Below are positions 24,372-37,149 of a stretch of DNA of 64,000 bases, in pieces. A model generated the notes under the pieces. That model saw nothing but the letters and a program-made list of their open reading frames with translations. It was not told where the DNA came from and did not search any database. Origin of the DNA: Onchocerca volvulus (taxonomy: Eukaryota; Nematoda; Chromadorea; Rhabditida; Onchocercidae); NCBI GenBank assembly GCA_000499405.2, contig HG738137.1, forward strand, positions 16,479,601 to 16,543,600, given 5' to 3'. The number at the start of each line of letters is the position of its first letter. The first letter of the stretch is position 1. A program made the translations under genes and the position numbers.

Positions 24372-26139
24372 TTCCGAATAGTCTCCATTTCTTTTGATTT
24401 TATTCTAACTATTATCATTATTACTGAGATTTGAAGATGTTTGTTAGAAAAAAAGCGATAATCGTTCTTTAGTTTGTTTATCTTCCGATACTGCAATATT
24501 AATCAATTTAATAATATTGTTTTCAATTATTTTGACATCTGGAGTAATGAGTTGATGTCAGTTGACTTTTTAAATCCACGAAGTATTTTAAATTCTTCAA
24601 CTTTTGTTTTCCGCCATTTTCACTTGTTTATGTTTTTTTTTTTTTTTTTTTTGCACAGTAGAATTCTACAATTCTGATAAAAATTCCGATACATTACAGC
24701 AGCAACTCGGTTAGATCGATATTAATAATCGGTTTATGCGACTTCGTGACACAGGTGGATCAATTTTTTTTTTTTTTTTTTTTCTTTTTCATCATAATTG
24801 CTATTTGACAGCAGATTCATCAACCGATAACATAAGGCGGTTTTGGTACAAAACTGAAAAGATCTGATTTTATGCGTTTTTTCGGAGTCTCTATTGGGAG
24901 GGAGATATTCCAAGAAAATTCTTTGTCATCTTTAATTGCAATAACTTCAATAGAATATTGCTATAGCAATACCGAAATCAATCATCTGTCCCAAAAATTG
25001 ATTTGAAATGATTTGAAAATTCAGCGGCACGGCGAGATTTCCCAATTCAACAGCGGTATACATATATTTATATTTCTGTGGAATTCGGTAAATAGCACGG
25101 AGTCAGAATAATATTCTTTGCGTGAAATGTTTAAATTGCGAACAATATTATGACAAACGAAATGAAGATAATACTGTTCGTTGACACTTGCAGGGAGTAA
25201 ATTTAATGATATGGAGCAGAAGACGAAGAAAGTTACAATTCATTGTGTCTTCTGATATTTGTTGCAAACTTTAGAATCATCAAAGGAGAGAATCGATCAT
25301 TAATGTAAACAAGGAAAAAATGTTGATTCCGGTCACCAAGATCAAAAGGATAAATACGGAAATGTGATTTTGATTGGCTAATTGGTAAATTAGGAGAACA
25401 AATGATTATATGGAAAGTATTTGAGAATCATCGCTCATAAAAAAGACAAATAAACTGTTTGAGATAGGAATATGAAAGCTTGAAGAAAAAAACCAAAAGA
25501 TTTTCATGGCACTAGAAAGAGGCAATGTGTGCAAATTACATCAAAATAAAAAATCTCAATCAATAGCAAATGCTGATTATGTTATAAATATGACGAAACG
25601 ATTAGTTTACGAAATCAATTACGATTATTATTATTATTATTATTTAAAATCATAAAAATAAATTAACATTAATAAATAAACCGCCCTGAGACGTCAGTTT
25701 TGCAAATCGCTCCGTGGAAGATTCGGCAACAATAGCGATATTAATGCATCTTAATTAAAAGTGTTATTGCTCGTTTCTCAGCGTGATTTACGATACTGAT
25801 TGCAATTGTTTTGCTTACCTCAATATCCTTAACCTTGATGTCATGATTTTCTATTCAGGATTTACTTCCGTAACAATTGATATGCTATTTTAAATGTAAG
25901 TACATTTTCTGAAAAAAGATCCATTTAGAATTCTTTTCGTATCTCAAATTTACTGATAGTATCAGTCGAACATTTGCAAATCCGAATATTATGAAAGCAA
26001 AAAAAAAGAAAAAAAGAAAAATAATAGTGCTTTTGTTAATTTCGAATATTTTTTTTAATATTATTCAATTGTCAGTTTTGATTTCTTTCTCTGGTACCCA
26101 ACAATGACGGTATTTGAATTTTGAAGGAGTCCAAAAGGT
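24372..26139. other. Intergenic upstream of the LAP1-like gene
   Basis: No gene seen. It contains T runs (24636-24653, 24765-24783) and an ATT triplet run near 25626. A possible untranslated exon with good splice sites (after TTCTATTCAG at about 25859, donor AATGTAAGT at about 25898) could belong to the gene starting at 26140, but it has no coding support. Confidence 0.4.
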
Positions 26140-28662
26140 ATGGTTAAAAAGAGAAATCAGCAGTTATATATGTCAGCTAGTCCAGAGCCATCGTCATCTC
26201 GGAATCGAAATCGGCGAGAAAATTTATATCCTGATTTGAAACGTCTGACGAAGTATGATTTCAACTCGGTTGATGATAACGATAGTAATGTGTAAGTTGT
26301 GAAATGTATTTGATAGTTAGAACTGTTTAAAATCCAAAATTAACTATAATGGATTCAGATTTCAAGCTATTTAATAACGTGAGTCTCATTGTTATTAGTA
26401 TAATTGCCATTGATGAAGCATATCATAGAAATGTGCATGGTAAGCCTTATTTTCGTGTATAGGATCTATTACAGAACATCGGAATGGTTATCTTTTTTGC
26501 AATAAAAAGTAAAATGATTGTTCCGATACGTTAAAAAATTTTTTCTGATATCTAATATTCGAGTTTTTGTGATTCGATAGAGAATTCGAATGAAATGATG
26601 GGTAGTTTCTTTCCATAAATAAACTGAGGAAATCGATAAGTCTAGAAAAAATTGTTACTATTATGTGTAAGTTGTAGTTTTTCTTTCCATTCTATATCGA
26701 ATTCATAAGAATTCTTTCTGTAAATTAATTTAGCCACTTACTTCTAGATCTTATGAGTCAGATCATGAAGAAGAATATGATGATTCTCGACAGGGCGTTC
26801 ATAATTTGTCAATGTTGACAACATTGGAATGGATTCAGGATTTGCTAAGTGACTTATTTTCTTTGGTCAGATTAATAAAACTTTTTTTTTCTTGTTTGTA
26901 ATATAAGTTATGGTCCATCCAAATATCAAGGCATTAGAATTAATCGGTTTCATAAATTATCTCAGTGATTTAATAAATCAAGTTTGAAGTGAAATTATAT
27001 ATAAAAGTAGAAATTTATGGATAATGTGGTATTTGAAATTTGATTAATGTGTGTTTTGCCAGTAACGTATGTTTAGCTTAGCTAATCCAGTCTTGAAAAG
27101 CAAACAAGAAAGATTCATATTCAATAAGTTTAAATTAACTATTTATTCTATAAATTTAGGTTAAAAAAAACAAATGTATTACTATTATTTTTCTTTTCAT
27201 TTTTATTCTCGTTCTTATTCGCTTATGTTCAAATGCAAAGGACGAAACTAGTTTACTGAAGAGGTTGGTGCTTTTTCAATTTTATTTTAGTTTGACATAT
27301 GATTCATATGGTAGTATTTTATGATCGGTAATGAGATATATCTTTTTCATGGTTATATGTTCATAATATTATTAACATGATGTAATTCCTCTATTTAATG
27401 TGAGGATATTGTAGTTCGAAGCAGTTAAGGCATTCTGTGATACGATGATGGCTAGGTATAATAAGAAGTGGAATTTACATAAATTTAAATTCTATATATA
27501 CATTACATGTATTGTTTGTAGGTATAAGCAGCAGATTAATGGCATTTTGAAGAAAAATTTTACCACTGAATATCAACACGGTATTAATACAAAAGCAGTA
27601 TTACGGCTTATTGGCGAAAAATGGATCTATCAGGTATGTCCTTTTTAGACCACTGTTCATCATTTGGATATCACATAAGAAAAGATTTTTTCCTCAATAC
27701 TTTATTTTGAATAACAGCCAATTGAAATATACCACTTCTTGTGGAATTGAAAAAGATATTTTGTCATTTTCTGTCAAAAAGATATTTTAATTTTTCTCTC
27801 AAAAAGATATTCTGGAATGCTATAATAAGATTCCAGAAACCAACGGAACCATATGTCGTATTAATTACGGGTACGAAAGCCGATATATTAGCAGATGCTC
27901 TTGGTGATGTTTTTTCGAATGTCACTGAAAAGGGTGAAATTGATAGGATATTTTGTAATGAATATAAAAAACGACAATTATTGGAAAGTGAAGTTGCGAA
28001 ATCATTGTCGAAGTACAGTAAATCAGTAATTTTACATGGTAAATTTCTGGAAGATTTCTAAAATTTCCAGATAATTATCTTGGTTATACTGATTATTGAG
28101 CAATCGGGAATATTTATCTTAGTCACGAAAATAACAGATTTATATAAACTCAGAAATGAGCTTTTCTCTGAAAATTTTCGTATTTTTTGGTTTTTCAAAC
28201 ATTCAAAATGAAGAATGACTAGTTTGAAAATTTTCAGGAATTGATAAACTACGAGGACATGCACCATTGTACTTGCATAGTTTATCTGATCCTGACCATT
28301 CACCATTTCGTTCCGCTCTCATTCTGCTGACTATTAATTTGTTTTTTGGTTCACATCCCATCTGTGAAGATGCAATATCTAGGTGAGAATGAAGCACATT
28401 TTTAACTTAAAAGATTTGACCAGTGATTTAGATCAACTTAATTGTGCTTTAAAAACTTTATGTTTCTATTCATTATTTAGACTATGTTAAGGTATAAAAA
28501 TTTTTTGTATGATCTTGTTTTGTTTTGTTTTGTTTTGTTTTTTTCAAATCGACTTTTTTCAGTCATTTATTAAATGTATGGGATTCGGACTATATCGGTG
28601 AGGACCAAATTCGACCAATTCTTTCTCGGATATCTTCGTTTTTGATATGCTTAGAAGATTGA
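26140..28662 (+). CDS. Torsin-interacting protein, LAP1/LULL1 (TOR1AIP)-like
   Basis: LAP1 and LULL1 are nuclear-envelope/ER proteins whose lumenal domain activates the ATPase torsin. Exons: 26140-26291, 26748-26865, 27160-about 27267, 27415-27455, 27522-27633, 27837-28038, 28238-28382 and 28563-28662, giving about 325 residues. Order: an acidic/basic Ser-rich cytosolic or nuclear region of about 90 residues, one membrane segment (CITIIFLFIFILVLIRLC), then the lumenal domain. That domain begins near FEAVKAFCDTMM and includes PYVVLITGTKADILADAL, SVILHGIDKLRGHAPLYLH and FRSALILLTINLFFG. The block of a predicted strand, HG/H motif, 'L-G-APL-H-D' loop and a final helix pair (PILSRISSFL) matches the torsin-activator fold of TOR1AIP1/2 as I know it. 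The donor of exon 3 is uncertain: GTGCTT at 27268 keeps the frame, while the better-looking GTTGGT at 27264 does not. Another donor, GTTTAC at about 27251, with an acceptor inside exon 4 is possible. Confidence 0.78.
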
Positions 28663-30599
28663 GAAATACCAGGAAGTTATATAAGGAATAATTGAGTGTT
28701 TGATTTGTCGTTATGGAGAAGTAAGATGCATTTGAAGTAGAATAACACCTTTAATTCCTTCTGGAGGATTCAAATACTGATTTTATGGATGAAGATCGAA
28801 ATTTATATCATTGTTTTTCAGTCAGGCACTTAATCATTTTAGAAGAAATATATTTTCATTCATAATTCGGAATAAGAAAGTACTCTTTGACATAACGGCT
28901 CATTAATCTTGTTAATTTATATTTTCCGAATGTGCAAATTGATGCAGGCATCAATCCATTACTGTCATAATTTTTTCATGGATGCATATTCCTTTTCAAA
29001 ATTGGAGATAAGTTATCTTATCCAACAAGGAAATCGCTAATGCCGATTTTATATTATTGTCATCAATTTGTCATTTATATATGTGCTATCTTAAATTACA
29101 GTGCATGATAGATGCATTTTAATTCTACGAAATTTATGAAAAAATATCTGATTATAAAGCTGGAACAACAAAGTGTAAAGTTAAATTATGAACTGTTTAT
29201 TATGCTTCCTGAATGGCAGGTTCTGTCAAGTAATTTCTCTAATTAGTGGCATTTTGGATATTGCTTAATCGAAATATTTAAGTCGAATCTAGAAAATTAA
29301 AGATCGCATTGCAGGTGTTATGCAATAAAGTAGCCTCTAAGAGCATGATTAATATCATCTGATTTCTAAGGAAGTAAGCATTAGTCGCAACTGTAAAAAT
29401 AGATTGTTTGGGCGGTTATTGTTTTTCATGAGGGATTGAGTTTCTTTCTTAATTGCTATGAATGAAGCAACCCGATTTCATTGTATTTGATTATATGCCT
29501 GGCTGATTTTGAATATCCTTTTTCATACTTTTCCAACATATTGCAAGTATGCTTAACTGATTTTATTCTTAAAATGATACAAGGACAAACATAAATGATA
29601 CGTTAAGTCTACAAAAAGAGATTTTCGGTCTGACTTTTATGCATTCATTTCCAGAAATTTAAGTATTCAAGAGATTATTTGTCATGTATATAATCGCATA
29701 ATCATACCGACGGTGGCTTAAGGCTACCATTCAAAAAATCATAAAGCAAAAGACAACTTTCCATAAAAATCTAAAATAAACATTTAGCAAAACCAGTTCA
29801 ACAATGAAAATTAATCAAAAATATCAAATGCAAAAAAAAATATTAAAAAGGAAAAATTAAAAAATACTACTCCGCATAAAAATCAACAATAACATAAAGA
29901 GAACCAGAAAAAGACATCGAAGAAATGGAAATGGGCTTGTGGTTAACGTCACCATCATTAATTCGTGGAGGTTTCATGAAAATTTAAATTACAGATTTTA
30001 CATTTGATTCCATATTGCTTTGTAATAAGATTCAGTTCGTTCCAATATCTGTCTGAAGGGACGAATTATGCTTAAGATTTCTAGAAAAAAGAATACAAGT
30101 TTCAATGGGAAAAAGTCGGACTCAACAAATTGCATGGAAATGAGAATTAGGACGATGGAATGATGAATTTTCATCCAGGAAATGTTTGTTAAAGTTTAGC
30201 TAATCTAAATGGGACATTTTGATTTCTACGGTGAATCGCTATTTGATGACGAATAAGTTATTGAAAGAGACTGGAATAAACCAACACCTAAATTTTGTAT
30301 TTCAGAATTTCAAGCCTTAAATAATTTTTACATGAACCAAACAACATTTGTGAACAATTTCTATCTATATTTTTCAAAAATAATTGTTAAACACACAAAA
30401 TATATTAGAAGAATGCACCATCGGTAGTATAATGTTTATAAAAAAGGAATTTCGTGCAGTAAACAAATTCTTCCAATAAATATTATACACTTAAAAAAAC
30501 TTGTTGAAAGAAAATCTAACTGAACTGTTGCTCGTGTCAATCTGTACTTCGAACTGTTGCAATAAATGCGTCAGTGCAGAAACTTGTAACTAAACTCCT
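28663..30599. other. Intergenic, no gene seen
   Basis: The 3' flank of the LAP1-like gene, running into the solo LTR. It is A+T-rich with no convincing exon. The LTR may begin a little earlier than 30600, around 30445, where GGAATTTCGTGCAG resembles the second motif of the BEL LTR. Confidence 0.45.
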
Positions 30600-30957
30600 T
30601 CTACTCACTAATCCGAACCTTTTAAACCCTTTTGGGAACTATGCCAATGTTGTTCTTAATAGCTTTGTAATCCTTAACTAAGCCAATGTCTATTGTAGCG
30701 TTTTTGTTAGCGCATGCGCTAACAAAAGCGCCCTCTCCTATCATTTTGTATGATGGATGTCAACGGAAGTGATTTAATGCTCTGACTCGAGTTTTTTTTA
30801 ATTTCCGTTTATATCGTTTCCTCTTTTTTTTACGTTAATAAATTTATTATTAAATTTTTAATTGTTGTGCATCGTGTAGAATTATCAAATTTTTCGTAAT
30901 AAACGGTTTAATTACCCAAGTTTGAGATTCGTTAGAATACAAATCAACGTACCCGTC
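30600..30957 (+). mobile_element. Solo LTR related to the BEL/Pao LTR at 59498-59885
   Basis: It shares with the reverse complement of the 59.5-59.9 kb LTR, in the same order: CTAAGCCAATGT, AAAGCGCCCTCTCCTATCAT, GGATGTCAACGGAA, TTAATAAATTTATTATTAAA, GTAATAAACGGTTTAATTAC and TTTGAGATTCGTT. It ends near ACCCGTC, where the relative has CCCGACA. It also has a short palindrome (TTGTTAGCGCATGCGCTAACAA) that the relative lacks. No internal region is present, so it is a solo LTR. The left boundary is approximate. Confidence 0.8.
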
Positions 30958-31359
30958 TTGAAAAAATAGTTTAAATCTAAAATTAAGCATAATTCATGCG
31001 ACTGTGCTTGGATCTATTTGCAAATTTCATGCAAAATATGCAATAATATTTCATTGCGGATCAAATATTTTATTTCAATTTTGTAAAACTTACAGTGAAA
31101 TGATGGAAACATTTTGATGAAGTATTATTGAAGGTGTTGACTGTAAATAGTTATTTCAAATCAAGAAACAATCTGAAAAACATAATTAATGGCAATGGTA
31201 ACTTTTGTCATCAGAGGTTCCAATTATTCCTATCAAATAAGGCGATGATTCTATCGCAAAGCAAAAGCAATGATATCAGGCATTTGTTTGACTCAACGTT
31301 TAATGTAAAATTAGGAACAATAATGCATTCTTCATATCTGCAGCAGAGATTTCAGCTAG

Positions 31360-31534
31360 TCTATATTAAAAAAAATGTAAATTTTCGTTTGTTCAAAATC
31401 TTAAGTCTTCGAAAGTTCTTAAATACGCGTTTATTCGAATGCAACGTTGTTTGGAAATTTCAAATCAAGCGGTGAAGAACTTGAAACGTTGTGTCAAAAA
31501 CCACAACGGACATTTACATTTTTATTTATATAGA
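31360..31534. mobile_element. MITE-like repeat, 175 bp
   Basis: The left end TCTATATTAAAAAAAATGT and right end ACATTTTTATTTATATAGA form imperfect terminal inverted repeats of about 19 bp. The right half, with CAAGCGGTGAAGAACTTGAA, closely matches about 14820-14888 of the element at 14701. There is no coding sequence. Confidence 0.7.
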
Positions 31535-31904
31535 TTCATGTTTAAAATACAACTGCTTGAAATGATTAGTAAATTAGATGAAATATAAAAATAAATGATT
31601 TTGATTTAACTTGAATTTAGTGAGAGTGAATACTAATCCATAAATTTACTTGCAAATGAGAGAATTGTCTTTCCGTTCATGTTGCATTTATTATAGATGT
31701 CGGTAAACTGAAATGCCAACATAATCTAAATGTTGTTCATAATAGAAATTTGTAATCTCTTACATTAAGCCATTTATCCATATTACACACAATGGACCTT
31801 TGTTTCTCATCATCTAATTTGTTAATAATGCTCATATGCTTCGTTCAAGAATTATAAATGGCTTAAAACATGTTATAAATGGTATAAAAATGTTTAAATG
31901 GTTG

Positions 31905-32050
31905 TAAAATATGCAAATGTCTGGAATTTTGCAAGGATTAATATCATGCTCTTCATCTAAGGATTGTAAATGATTGTGAAATAGGTCTGAAATGTTATAA
32001 GGATTAATATCATATTTTCTTTCTAGAAGATTGCAAATGGTTGTAATTGT
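31905..32050. repeat. Diverged tandem duplication, unit about 70-75 bp
   Basis: Two adjacent units share AAGGATTAATATCAT, then a CTTC...CTA(A/G)AGATTG-like stretch and AAATG(A/G)TTGTAA(A/T). Divergence is clear but the order of words is kept. Confidence 0.6.
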
Positions 32051-32788
32051 CAAATAATGTAGGGACTAAAGCTTTGTTCTTTGTTTAAATGTTTTAAGCA
32101 TTGCTTATCTCTTATTCTTCAGTCTTTATCCATATCAATCTTTTTTGTATGATTAATGTACGAACCTCAATCAAGGATTACTATGCAAAAGAGGAACTTT
32201 CGCGACAGAAGGATCAGTGCTTAAACACATTACCAGCAGCGGCAACAGTAATCTCTTCTATATTCGGATCATCAGTTCATCAAGAATAGTGACGGCTCAG
32301 TGTCTATAAGTGTTGACATCGTCAGTTCATCAGCAACAAGGAAATTACATCAACGACAGGCTCTTTACATCAGTATCAGGGCAAAACGTTCCAACCAATA
32401 TCAAGCAATCTCAACGAAGCACAAGCAACCATTCTTCAAAGGACCATTATTGGTATTATTTATATTACTCGCATTTTGCTTTTTTTTTTTTTTCTCATTA
32501 TTTGTTTTTGTAAAGTGCGATATTGTTTCTAATATCGTGTAAATCTAATAAAGGCTATTGTTGTCTAGTCAAATCACAACAGCAAAAAGATCTCCAACCC
32601 AACGACTCTAGAATCCCCGAATCACAAATCAATCAGAACCCCTCTTTCTCCTGCGATAGGCAAAGGAATGTATTACATACAATAAAGCGCACTTTAATGA
32701 AGCATTCTCTTATAATTACACTAAGCATTTTGTTAACTTTGCTTATCATTATCATCACTATCACTCTGAAATGATTTACTCTTTGCTA

Positions 32789-32790
<2 letters not shown>

Positions 32791-32824
<34 letters not shown>
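32791..32824. repeat. Poly(A) tract, 34 bases
   Basis: An uninterrupted A run of 34 bases, about 110 bases after an ATACAATAAAGCGC signal-like sequence. It could be the tail of an inserted transcript or simple slippage. Confidence 0.9.
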
Positions 32825-32826
<2 letters not shown>

Positions 32827-33404
32827 AAACCAAGTAGATTACTGATTAAGATGATGGATAGGATATAATTACGTGAATTTCCGAACAATTAATCTTAAGT
32901 TTCAAAATTTATTTTTAGCATCCAGTGGAATAGGTTAATGGATTTGAAGAGAGTTGTAAAACAAAATATTCCAGGAAAAACAGCCTAATGTAGACGTGTA
33001 ACAATCAATCATCAGATAGAAACTGTTTTCATTTTTCTTTCTTGCTCAGGTAGTATGAACAAATTTTCGCACAAACGGAATGTCATTTGTTAATTTTCAG
33101 GATAATTATCAACTTTAGATTAAAGCTAATCGTACATTGTTCTTGAAATTTTAGCGTTTCTTGTTTTCTAAAGAAAATATCAGTCATGGAGTCAATTTGC
33201 TCAATAAATATTAACTATTTTGGTGAAATTGTTCAATTCACATCTATTCATTGAGAAGATTAGATTCTTCGCCACTTTGATAAGAGTTCTGAAAAATCAT
33301 ACACCTGTTCAGATTCAGTCAAATTATCATCAAATTTAAAATACTAGCATCGTCAGGTTATTCGTTTAAATTTATCTATTTATTCAAGCCAGTAATTTGG
33401 GCCA

Positions 33405-33407
<3 letters not shown>

Positions 33408-33465
<58 letters not shown>
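33408..33465. repeat. Poly(A) tract, 58 bases
   Basis: The longest homopolymer in the window. Its exact length is probably unreliable in any assembly. Confidence 0.9.
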
Positions 33466-33474
<9 letters not shown>

Positions 33475-34776
33475 TAGAAAGAAATGTCATTTCGACTTGT
33501 TTAAAGTTTTTAAAACTATCCAAGTATATCTTCATAATATCCCACCATTATCGTCTTCTCTCATGTCTCATATTCAATATTCAAAACGAATCCCATAAAA
33601 ATTGATTGGTTTATTTTTGGAAAAGAACTTCAGAACCTTAACAGAATTTGCTAGAAATTTTGTTATGCAAATACTTATAGAAGTTAAGCATGAATGCGAG
33701 TTTTCTCAGTTTTTGTAAATAAAGGAAAGAAAAAAGAGAAGTCATGTCAATGGGAAAAACATCCTGGAAAATTCAAAATAAGGAAGAAATACATCAGAAA
33801 TGCAATTTTCCGAAGGTTACGTTTGCAAATGAAGGGCAATTAATATTCCTTTATAGATCGTTTGAATTTTAACCTCAAACACCCTGAGTTTTCGTCTACA
33901 TCCGCTGAACACTACTTTCTATCCATAAAGAAATTATTTAAGAAACTTGAATTGATGGATCGATGCTAGGCTACTTTTTTTTATATCCGAAATATAAGGA
34001 AAATCAATTAATGCTATAAAATCAGCAATGTATTGCAGGCTTGAACTAATTCCAATGGTCAAGATTATGATTCAAGATGAAACAATCCCCGTTACATGAT
34101 TAGATTTAGATAGATATTTATCCATTCCTGTTAGCGCAAAACCTTCGTAGCAAATAAAAGTACCTCATTTCATCATCAGGATGAAAGTGTAATACATTCG
34201 AAATCAACTTGAACAACCCTTCAAGTTTTCAGTTTTCCCTCTTGCAATGATGTATTATTGCTCGGAAGAGAAAGGCCAAATAATTTTTTATTTTAATTGA
34301 CTGCTAGAGATGAAGCATCCATGACAATGATAACAATTTTCTTTTTCCGAGCGCATGCAATTATCAAAATGAAATCAATTTAGATGGAAATATAATCAGT
34401 AACGAAAAAAAAAAAAGATGAAAATAATCAGTCCCTTTGACAAGATCTATCACTATGCTCCGACTCTGCTTCCAATAATATTCACTTTGAAGAAAAAAAA
34501 AAAAAAGAGTAATATCATATTCACTCATACGCAATGACTGCGACAATTTTCGTATTACTAAAACGGAATTTCATCAATTAAATTTCATTCTACGAGAACT
34601 TTTAACAGCTCTTAATTTATGAAGACATATGAACAATGTTTATAACCTGTGAAAACACTCTGAATATTTAGATTCTTCATCTCAAAACACTCAAAAAACA
34701 AGTTTATATGTTTATGCACGCGAAAACAGTGGCATAGTACTGACGTTCATTAAATGAATAACCACTATGTATAAAA

Positions 34777-34819
34777 CCAACAAACAAACAAACAAACAAA
34801 CAAATAAACGAACAAACAA
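34777..34819. repeat. (CAAA)n microsatellite
   Basis: About ten CAAA units, the last few imperfect (CAAATAAACGAAC). Confidence 0.9.
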
Positions 34820-37149
34820 CATAGTGTGCTAAATATGAGAATGGTCACAAGATGAATTTTAATTCCTTCCTAAACAAGAATTCATTTATAAAAAATGAGC
34901 ATAACTATAAGTTTAAAAAGCGGAAATAACACTTTTTCATGAAACTGCATAAAACTTTCAATTACTAAATTCATATTTGTTTCGAGAAACATAATTTTTC
35001 TGATGATAAAATTCTTATTATATGCACATTGCGTTAAAATCAAGTTTAAAATCAAGTACGATAATATCTCTGCCATAGAAAACAAGAGGATATTTTGCAA
35101 AAAGTGAAAAAAAAAATGTTTGAAAACAATAACTGAAAATTAATATAATTACTGAGCTGAGTTAAAAAAGGAGTGAGACTTTGGATGTTTCAGCAAATTT
35201 TAGACAATTTCAATAAAATTTCCATCTCGGTAAAAAAAACTTACGTTCCGATATGCACGACTGAATGCAACTACTTTAGATAACTTTTGTTATCCACTGA
35301 AACACTAATATATTTAGCGAATAGAACAATTCTGGCACATCATGTAATGTACAAAATCATCCATCCCTTGAGCAAAAGCATAGAATCAATAATGGGGAAC
35401 AATGAAAACACTGGATTCATCAATGCAATTTCAGTTCCTCACAATTGCAGAGGCACAGTTCAACTTTAATTTTTCTCCGAAAATCGATGTTAGGAAATTA
35501 TGCAAAATCATTTTCCAGGAAAAACTTTCGAATCGGAAAGGCCGAACTTCGAATTTTTAAAAGAAATGCATATTTCATAAAAATGCAAAGAAATTTCGCT
35601 CAATTTAGTTTCTAGGCACTAAAAATATATGTGTGCTCATACACGTTCCTCTTCATTGAATGAGGTAATTAATAACATATCCAGGATTTTCCCTGAAAGA
35701 TGAAGAGAAAGAGAAATGAAACCTGGTGATTAAACTCCGCCAAAAAAAATTTTCAGTCTAAACCAAGCTTAAAAATACCATGCTGCCTCCATCTTTCATT
35801 TCCCGTCACTAAGTATTAAAATGATAAATCAACAACTCATTAGCGATTCTCTACATTTCAACAAAAAAATCAGCTGCTTTACCAAATATTATGAAAAAAA
35901 GAGACAACATTTGACCTGGCTTCTCCTAGATATGTCATTATTGCATTCGAACACTGAAAATTACAATATCGCTGGTGAGCATTTGAATCTTAAACTATCA
36001 TATAATTAAAAGCAAGCAATATTACACGAAACATGAAATAAAAATAAGTATCCAATAGAAAAAAATGAAAATATGATACAAATAATTGTTCCACAGTTTT
36101 AGAAAAGTCGGCAGAGATTTTTGAAGCTTATGATACAATTTCAAAATTTCAAAGGGAGAGAATAGTACGTACTATTATCTTTATTTCAACTAAAACAATA
36201 GTGTGAATTACAATTTGAATATATCTAATCAGTTAAATCATTTCTGAATACCGAACGTATCACTTTTTTTTTCCTCGCTTTATAATGAACTAGTTCCAGT
36301 TGCACTTTTTCTTCTCCTTCCTTATATCTAATGAGAAAAAACATTCAGCAGCTTAAGATATATTCCTGACTTATTTAGCGCTATCTGAAATAAGAAATAG
36401 GCTATTTCAGCAGAGACTAGAACGCCAGCTTTTTTCAGTTCAAAATAACCATTATAAATTTTGAGATCATAAATGCTGCTGAAATATACTACGTCTGAAA
36501 ATTAATTTATGAAGTAGTCTCTAAAGCGAAAAGTCTATACTTATTTAATTATTTGTCTGTCATTATAACTAATTAACCTTTACTAATTACCGCTGTACAC
36601 TGTCTTCAAAAAAAAAAATTAACAAGAAAGTATATCAAATAAAAAGAAATTTCCAAATCATACTCATCAATTAAAATCATCCAATGAATACTAAGAGTAT
36701 TTCCTTCAGTGCCAGGAAGCAGAAATATACGAGATACTAAACAGTTTTTGCTAATATCATCAGGATGTTAAAGGCATTAAATCTCAACTTTCTTTTCCAA
36801 ACATTCAAGAGTTGAACAACATGTATTTGATCTAGAGACCCAGAAAGAAAAGTATTTCACTTAACTGGGTCTAATTTAAGTTTTAATTTTAAAGTGATCC
36901 CAACTGACGCTAGAATGAACAAGACAAAAAAGAGAAATAATAAATGGAGATAGACATATAATACAAATGCATTTGTTGCTCATTTGTGTTACTCAGCAAT
37001 CAGTGAGACAAAAAACTAAAACAACAGTCACAGAATTCTCTCTGAGCTTATTAGCAGACAAAAAAAGAAACCTGAGATCAGCTTGCTCCTCCAATCCTCC
37101 AACTTAAGAGGTTATTTGGTAGTGAAAAAGAAATGGATAATGTCTTTAC

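Larger units (their letters stand above)
31535..37149. other. Gene-poor interval with poly(A) tracts and tandem duplication
   Basis: No supported gene over about 5.6 kb. It holds a diverged tandem duplication (about 31905-32050), a 34-base and a 58-base A run, and a CAAA microsatellite. The segment 32160-32680 is slightly less A+T-rich and has several overlapping short open frames on the plus strand. It is followed by AATAAA-type signals and the 34-base A run, so it could be a retrocopied transcript, but I recognise no parent gene. The right end is the 3' flank of TAF6. Confidence 0.45.

Noticed and set aside
32101..32774. Series of short plus-strand open frames
   Set aside because: They overlap in different frames and show no recognisable domain; kept only as a possible retrocopy.
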